A DNA stretch of 64,000 bases from NCBI RefSeq assembly GCF_018070465.1, contig NZ_JAGPXT010000004.1:124001-188000 (forward strand). The letters are read 5' to 3'. This DNA comes from Micromonospora sp. C95 (lineage in GTDB: Bacteria > Actinomycetota > Actinomycetes > Mycobacteriales > Micromonosporaceae). Below, piece by piece: positions 61,586-64,000 of this stretch (its first letter is position 1; every line of letters begins with the position of its first letter). The translations under genes were made by a program, and so were the position numbers. The notes beneath the pieces were generated by a model that worked only from the letters and a program-made list of their open reading frames with translations, had not been told where the DNA came from and ran no database searches.

Positions 61586-61837
61586 ATGAGTGAGCTGGTC
61601 CACAACCGCATCGCCATGCTCCGGGCGGAGCGGGGAATCTCCCGCCGTCAGCTGGCCGAAGCGCTTGGCGTGCACTACCAGACCATCGGCTACCTGGAAC
61701 GCGGCGAGTTCAGCCCGAGCCTGCATCTGGCGCTGCGGATCGCCCGGCACTTCGAGGTGCCGGTGGAAGTGGTCTTCTCCACCGAACCGTTCCCCCGCCT
61801 GGGCGACGCCGCGCCCCCGGCCGCGCGGTCCGCCTGA
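61586..61837 (+). CDS. Small XRE-family regulator
   Basis: An 83-residue helix-turn-helix protein: NRIAMLRAERGISRRQLAEALGVHYQTIGYLERGEFSPSLHLALRIARHFEVPVEVVF, with a short proline/alanine tail. It resembles the YgzD/Xre-like small regulators that follow ABC-2 exporters. It is 15 nt behind the permease and may regulate the operon. Confidence 0.92.
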   Translation: MSELVHNRIAMLRAERGISRRQLAEALGVHYQTIGYLERGEFSPSLHLALRIARHFEVPVEVVFSTEPFPRLGDAAPPAARSA

Positions 61838-61846
61838 TCGGCCCGG

Positions 61847-62809
61847 TCAGGGTTTGCTGGCCCGGTAGTAGTCGACGGCACCGGGGTGCAGGGGCAACGG
61901 TGAGGTGGCGATGGCCGAGCGAGGACTCATCCGGCCGGCCGCCGGGTGCGCCGCAGCCAGTTCGGAGCGGCGTTCCATCAGCAGCCGGGTCACCTCGCGT
62001 ACCAGCGACTCCGGCAGGCTGGCCCGCACCACCAGGTAGTTCGGGTTGGCCACGGTGGTGACCGGATCGACGTCGTACACCGAGCGGGGAATGTCGCGGG
62101 GCACGTACACCTCCGGGTTGCCGCGCCGCAGCGGTGCCGTCCACTCGCCGAGGTCGACGATGCGGGTGGGGGTCTCCCGGGCGAACTCGGCGACCGCGCG
62201 CACCGGCAGCCCGCCGGAGAAGAAGAAGGCGTCGATCCGGCCGGCGTGCAGCGCGGCCACCGAATCGTCCAGGCCGAGCTGTTCCTGCCGCACCTGTGCG
62301 CTGTCGAGGCCGGCGGCGGTCAACAGCCGGTCCACCGTGATCTTGGTCCCGGAGCCGGCCGCGCCGACCGAGACCCGCCGCCCGCGCAGGTCGGTCAGGG
62401 TCCGTACCGGGCTGTCGGCGGTGGTGACCAGGTGCAGCAGGTCGTCGTAGACCCGGGCCACCGCCACCACCGGCGGGTCCGGACCCGGGTCGGCCTGCAG
62501 CACGTCGGCCTGGGTGAAGCCGAGTTCGGCCTGCCCGGCGTTGAGCAGTTGCACGTTCTCCGCGGAGGCGGCGGTGACCAGCACCTCCGCCCGCACCTGC
62601 GGCAGTTCCCGGTTGAGGATGGCCGCCAGTGACGAGCCGAAGGCGTGGTAGACGGCGGTGGGGCTGCCGGTGGCGATCCGGATGACCACCGGCTCACCCG
62701 GGTCGTCGCGGCAGCCGCCGAGGCCGGGCAGAGCCAGCAGCACGGTCAGCGCCACCGCCACGCGGGCGCCGCGCCACCGGGCTCGGGCGGGGTACCGGGT
62801 AGGGGTCAC
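61847..62809 (-). CDS. TAXI-family TRAP transporter solute-binding lipoprotein
   Basis: A 320-residue exported protein. The signal ends in a lipobox GLGGC (Cys about 33). The mature part has the TAXI core IRIATGSPTAVYHAFGSSLAAIL, AENVQLLNAGQAELGFTQADVL, GAAGSGTKITVDRLL and AFFFSGGLPVRAV. The family binds small carboxylates (glutamate, C4 acids) for TRAP transport, but no TRAP membrane subunit lies next to it in the window. The GTG start lacks a clear ribosome site. Confidence 0.9.
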   Translation of the reverse strand: MTPTRYPARARWRGARVAVALTVLLALPGLGGCRDDPGEPVVIRIATGSPTAVYHAFGSSLAAILNRELPQVRAEVLVTAASAENVQLLNAGQAELGFTQADVLQADPGPDPPVVAVARVYDDLLHLVTTADSPVRTLTDLRGRRVSVGAAGSGTKITVDRLLTAAGLDSAQVRQEQLGLDDSVAALHAGRIDAFFFSGGLPVRAVAEFARETPTRIVDLGEWTAPLRRGNPEVYVPRDIPRSVYDVDPVTTVANPNYLVVRASLPESLVREVTRLLMERRSELAAAHPAAGRMSPRSAIATSPLPLHPGAVDYYRASKP

Positions 62810-62892
62810 GGGCAGCACTGTGCGCCGCCGGACCCAATTGGCGCAACCCCGGGGCGGGCGCAGCGTGGTGCGACCGTGGCACGACCGCCGGG

Positions 62893-63612
62893 TCAGGCCA
62901 CCGGCCGCTGCACCGCCTCCTCCGCCGCGTACCGCAGGATCCGGTCCCGGTCCCGACCGTGCGCCACGCTGACCAGGAAGCAGCCGGTGCTCGGCCGCAG
63001 CAGCGCCGGCACGTCCAGCAGGGCGGCGCCGCGCACCAGCACCGCGCCGAGTTCCCGGTCGGTGATCCGCACCCCGAGGATGTGCCGCCGGACATGCCGA
63101 CCACCGGCCAGCAGCGCGGCCCGCCAGGCGGCGGCGGCCAACCGGGTGCGCCACAACCGCCGCGCCGTCGAGGCACCCGGCACCGGGCCGCCGAGCAGTT
63201 CGCGCCGACCGCGCCGCCAGCCGTTCTCCACGATCGCCGCGTACGTCGGCCGGTGGTCCCGCTCGACGTGCAGCCGGTGCAACTCGTACCGGCGGCGCAG
63301 CCCACCGACCGCCACCTCGTGCCGCACCGGGATGTCGAGGCGATCGAGCAGTTGCCGGGTCCGCCGGGCCGCCTCCTCCCGGTTGAATTCGATCGTGGTT
63401 GGCCGGACGGGTTGCTGCCCGGCCTGCCGGTTCGCGGGGGTCGCCGGCGGCGGCATGCAGCGCAGCAGGCAGGCCGTTTCGAAGGCGTCGGCCAGGGTCG
63501 TCCAGTCCAGCGGGGGCGGTGCCGACGCGGGTCGGACCGACGACGGCATGCCGGAGGCCGGCAGGGCCGACGACGGGCGGGACCGGTCGAGCAGGATCGG
63601 TTCGGCAACCAC
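62893..63612 (-). CDS. Hypothetical arginine-rich protein
   Basis: A 239-residue, arginine- and alanine-rich protein without signal peptide or membrane helix. RRRYELHRLHVERDHRPTYAAIVENGWRRGRR and AHGRDRDRILRYAAEEA are its better conserved-looking parts. The GTG has GGAGG upstream. It is 83 nt before the TAXI lipoprotein gene in the same direction. I do not recognise a family. Confidence 0.65.
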   Translation of the reverse strand: MVAEPILLDRSRPSSALPASGMPSSVRPASAPPPLDWTTLADAFETACLLRCMPPPATPANRQAGQQPVRPTTIEFNREEAARRTRQLLDRLDIPVRHEVAVGGLRRRYELHRLHVERDHRPTYAAIVENGWRRGRRELLGGPVPGASTARRLWRTRLAAAAWRAALLAGGRHVRRHILGVRITDRELGAVLVRGAALLDVPALLRPSTGCFLVSVAHGRDRDRILRYAAEEAVQRPVA

Positions 63613-63710
63613 CGGAGGGCCTCCTCGTCGCGTCGGGTCCTCTTACGGTGGCCCGGGACACCGACCGGTGGTACCGATCCGGTCCAGCCTTGAGGAAATC
63701 TTGCGCCTGG

Positions 63711-64000
63711 TTACAGCTCTGAAACGAGCACGTCGACCTGACGCGGTCGACCGGGCGCAGTGGCGTGCTCGTACACCTGGTACTTCAGGTCCCGCAGCGT
63801 CGTCACCAGCGCGGCCGCGGACCGTGGCCGGGCACCGGCGAGCAGCAGATCCCGCACCAGCCGGCCCTTGGTGGCCTTGTTGAAGTGGCTGACCACCGAA
63901 CGCACCGGCACCCCGTCGACCTCCCTCTCGTGCAGCACCCGCACGGTGAGGGTGCGCTCGGCCAACTCGCCGCGCGGTGTCCAGGCCGCCGCGTACGCCC
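63711..64000 (-). CDS. yaaA: Peroxide stress protein YaaA family (5' truncated by window edge)
   Basis: The frame is open to the right edge, so the gene starts beyond it; about 96 C-terminal residues are visible. SVVSHFNKATKGRLVRDLL is the YaaA/DUF328 signature, followed by the usual LRDLKYQVYE end. YaaA limits iron-driven oxidative damage in E. coli and has a DNA-binding fold. A TTG at 63965 is only an internal start-like codon. Confidence 0.88.
   Translation of the reverse strand, partial: AYAAAWTPRGELAERTLTVRVLHEREVDGVPVRSVVSHFNKATKGRLVRDLLLAGARPRSAAALVTTLRDLKYQVYEHATAPGRPRQVDVLVSEL

Noticed and set aside
1..64000. rRNA, tRNA, IS elements, phage genes
   Set aside because: No cloverleaf-like TTCGAnTC arms with acceptor stems, no transposase, integrase or phage structural motifs were seen by eye; a tRNAscan or covariance search would settle the RNA part.

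Overview
The window is a very GC-rich actinobacterial chromosome segment, most likely from the Micromonosporaceae (Micromonospora-like). The basis is the composition, frequent GTG starts with 4-nt stop/start overlaps, actinobacterial ParE/ParC homologues, an XRE(Scr1-type)/DUF397 pair, and small intergenic palindromes starting GATC that look like those of this family. No rRNA, tRNA, phage, IS element or CRISPR was found. Layout: 1-9126 is mixed housekeeping: a siderophore permease cut by the left edge with its siderophore-interacting protein, a 2H phosphoesterase, an alcohol dehydrogenase, DUF72, a sulfotransferase, and two hydrolases. 9466-14038 is parE-parC. 14253-16997 holds a secreted ricin-type/CE1 esterase, an AlkB homologue and a small secreted protein. 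17220-20050 is a free-standing trpB-trpA-gntR operon headed by a perfect 19-bp inverted repeat; its TrpB has unusual active-site residues. 20015-37991 is a surface-glycan locus. A six-gene, end-overlapping operon on the minus strand (pseB, pseC, a probable GT, a methyltransferase-like protein, pseF, pseG), a separate pseH and a GT2-pseI pair together encode all six steps to CMP-pseudaminic acid. Embedded among them are a GT-C-like membrane protein, an ACP / adenylating ligase / SDR / PPTase-like cassette, an acyltransferase-3, a TerC exporter under a yybP-ykoY (Mn2+) riboswitch, and a K+ channel-like protein. 38103-41113 has two hypothetical membrane proteins and a secreted C39-like peptidase under a ydaO (c-di-AMP) riboswitch. 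41200-46462 is accessory: a 74-bp tandem repeat, DUF397/XRE, small hypotheticals, palindromes, a methyltransferase, a DUF952 remnant and two divergent DUF4360 secreted proteins. 46583-57000 is a wall teichoic-acid-like locus: two CDP-glycerol glycerophosphotransferase-family polymerases, a fused cytidylyltransferase/SDR (CDP-ribitol type), a TagGH-like ABC exporter, a TetR regulator and a large membrane protein. 57138-64000 has a two-component system, an ABC-2 exporter with a small XRE regulator, a TAXI solute-binding lipoprotein, a hypothetical, and the start-truncated yaaA. How the genes may work together: the pseudaminic acid genes, the CDP-ribitol/TagF/TagGH genes and the membrane GT/acyltransferase genes could jointly make a nonulosonic-acid-containing wall glycopolymer (teichulosonic acid type, known chemically from some actinomycetes); the ACP cassette could supply an acyl decoration. 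That joint role is inference. Family assignments come from motif reading without database searches.
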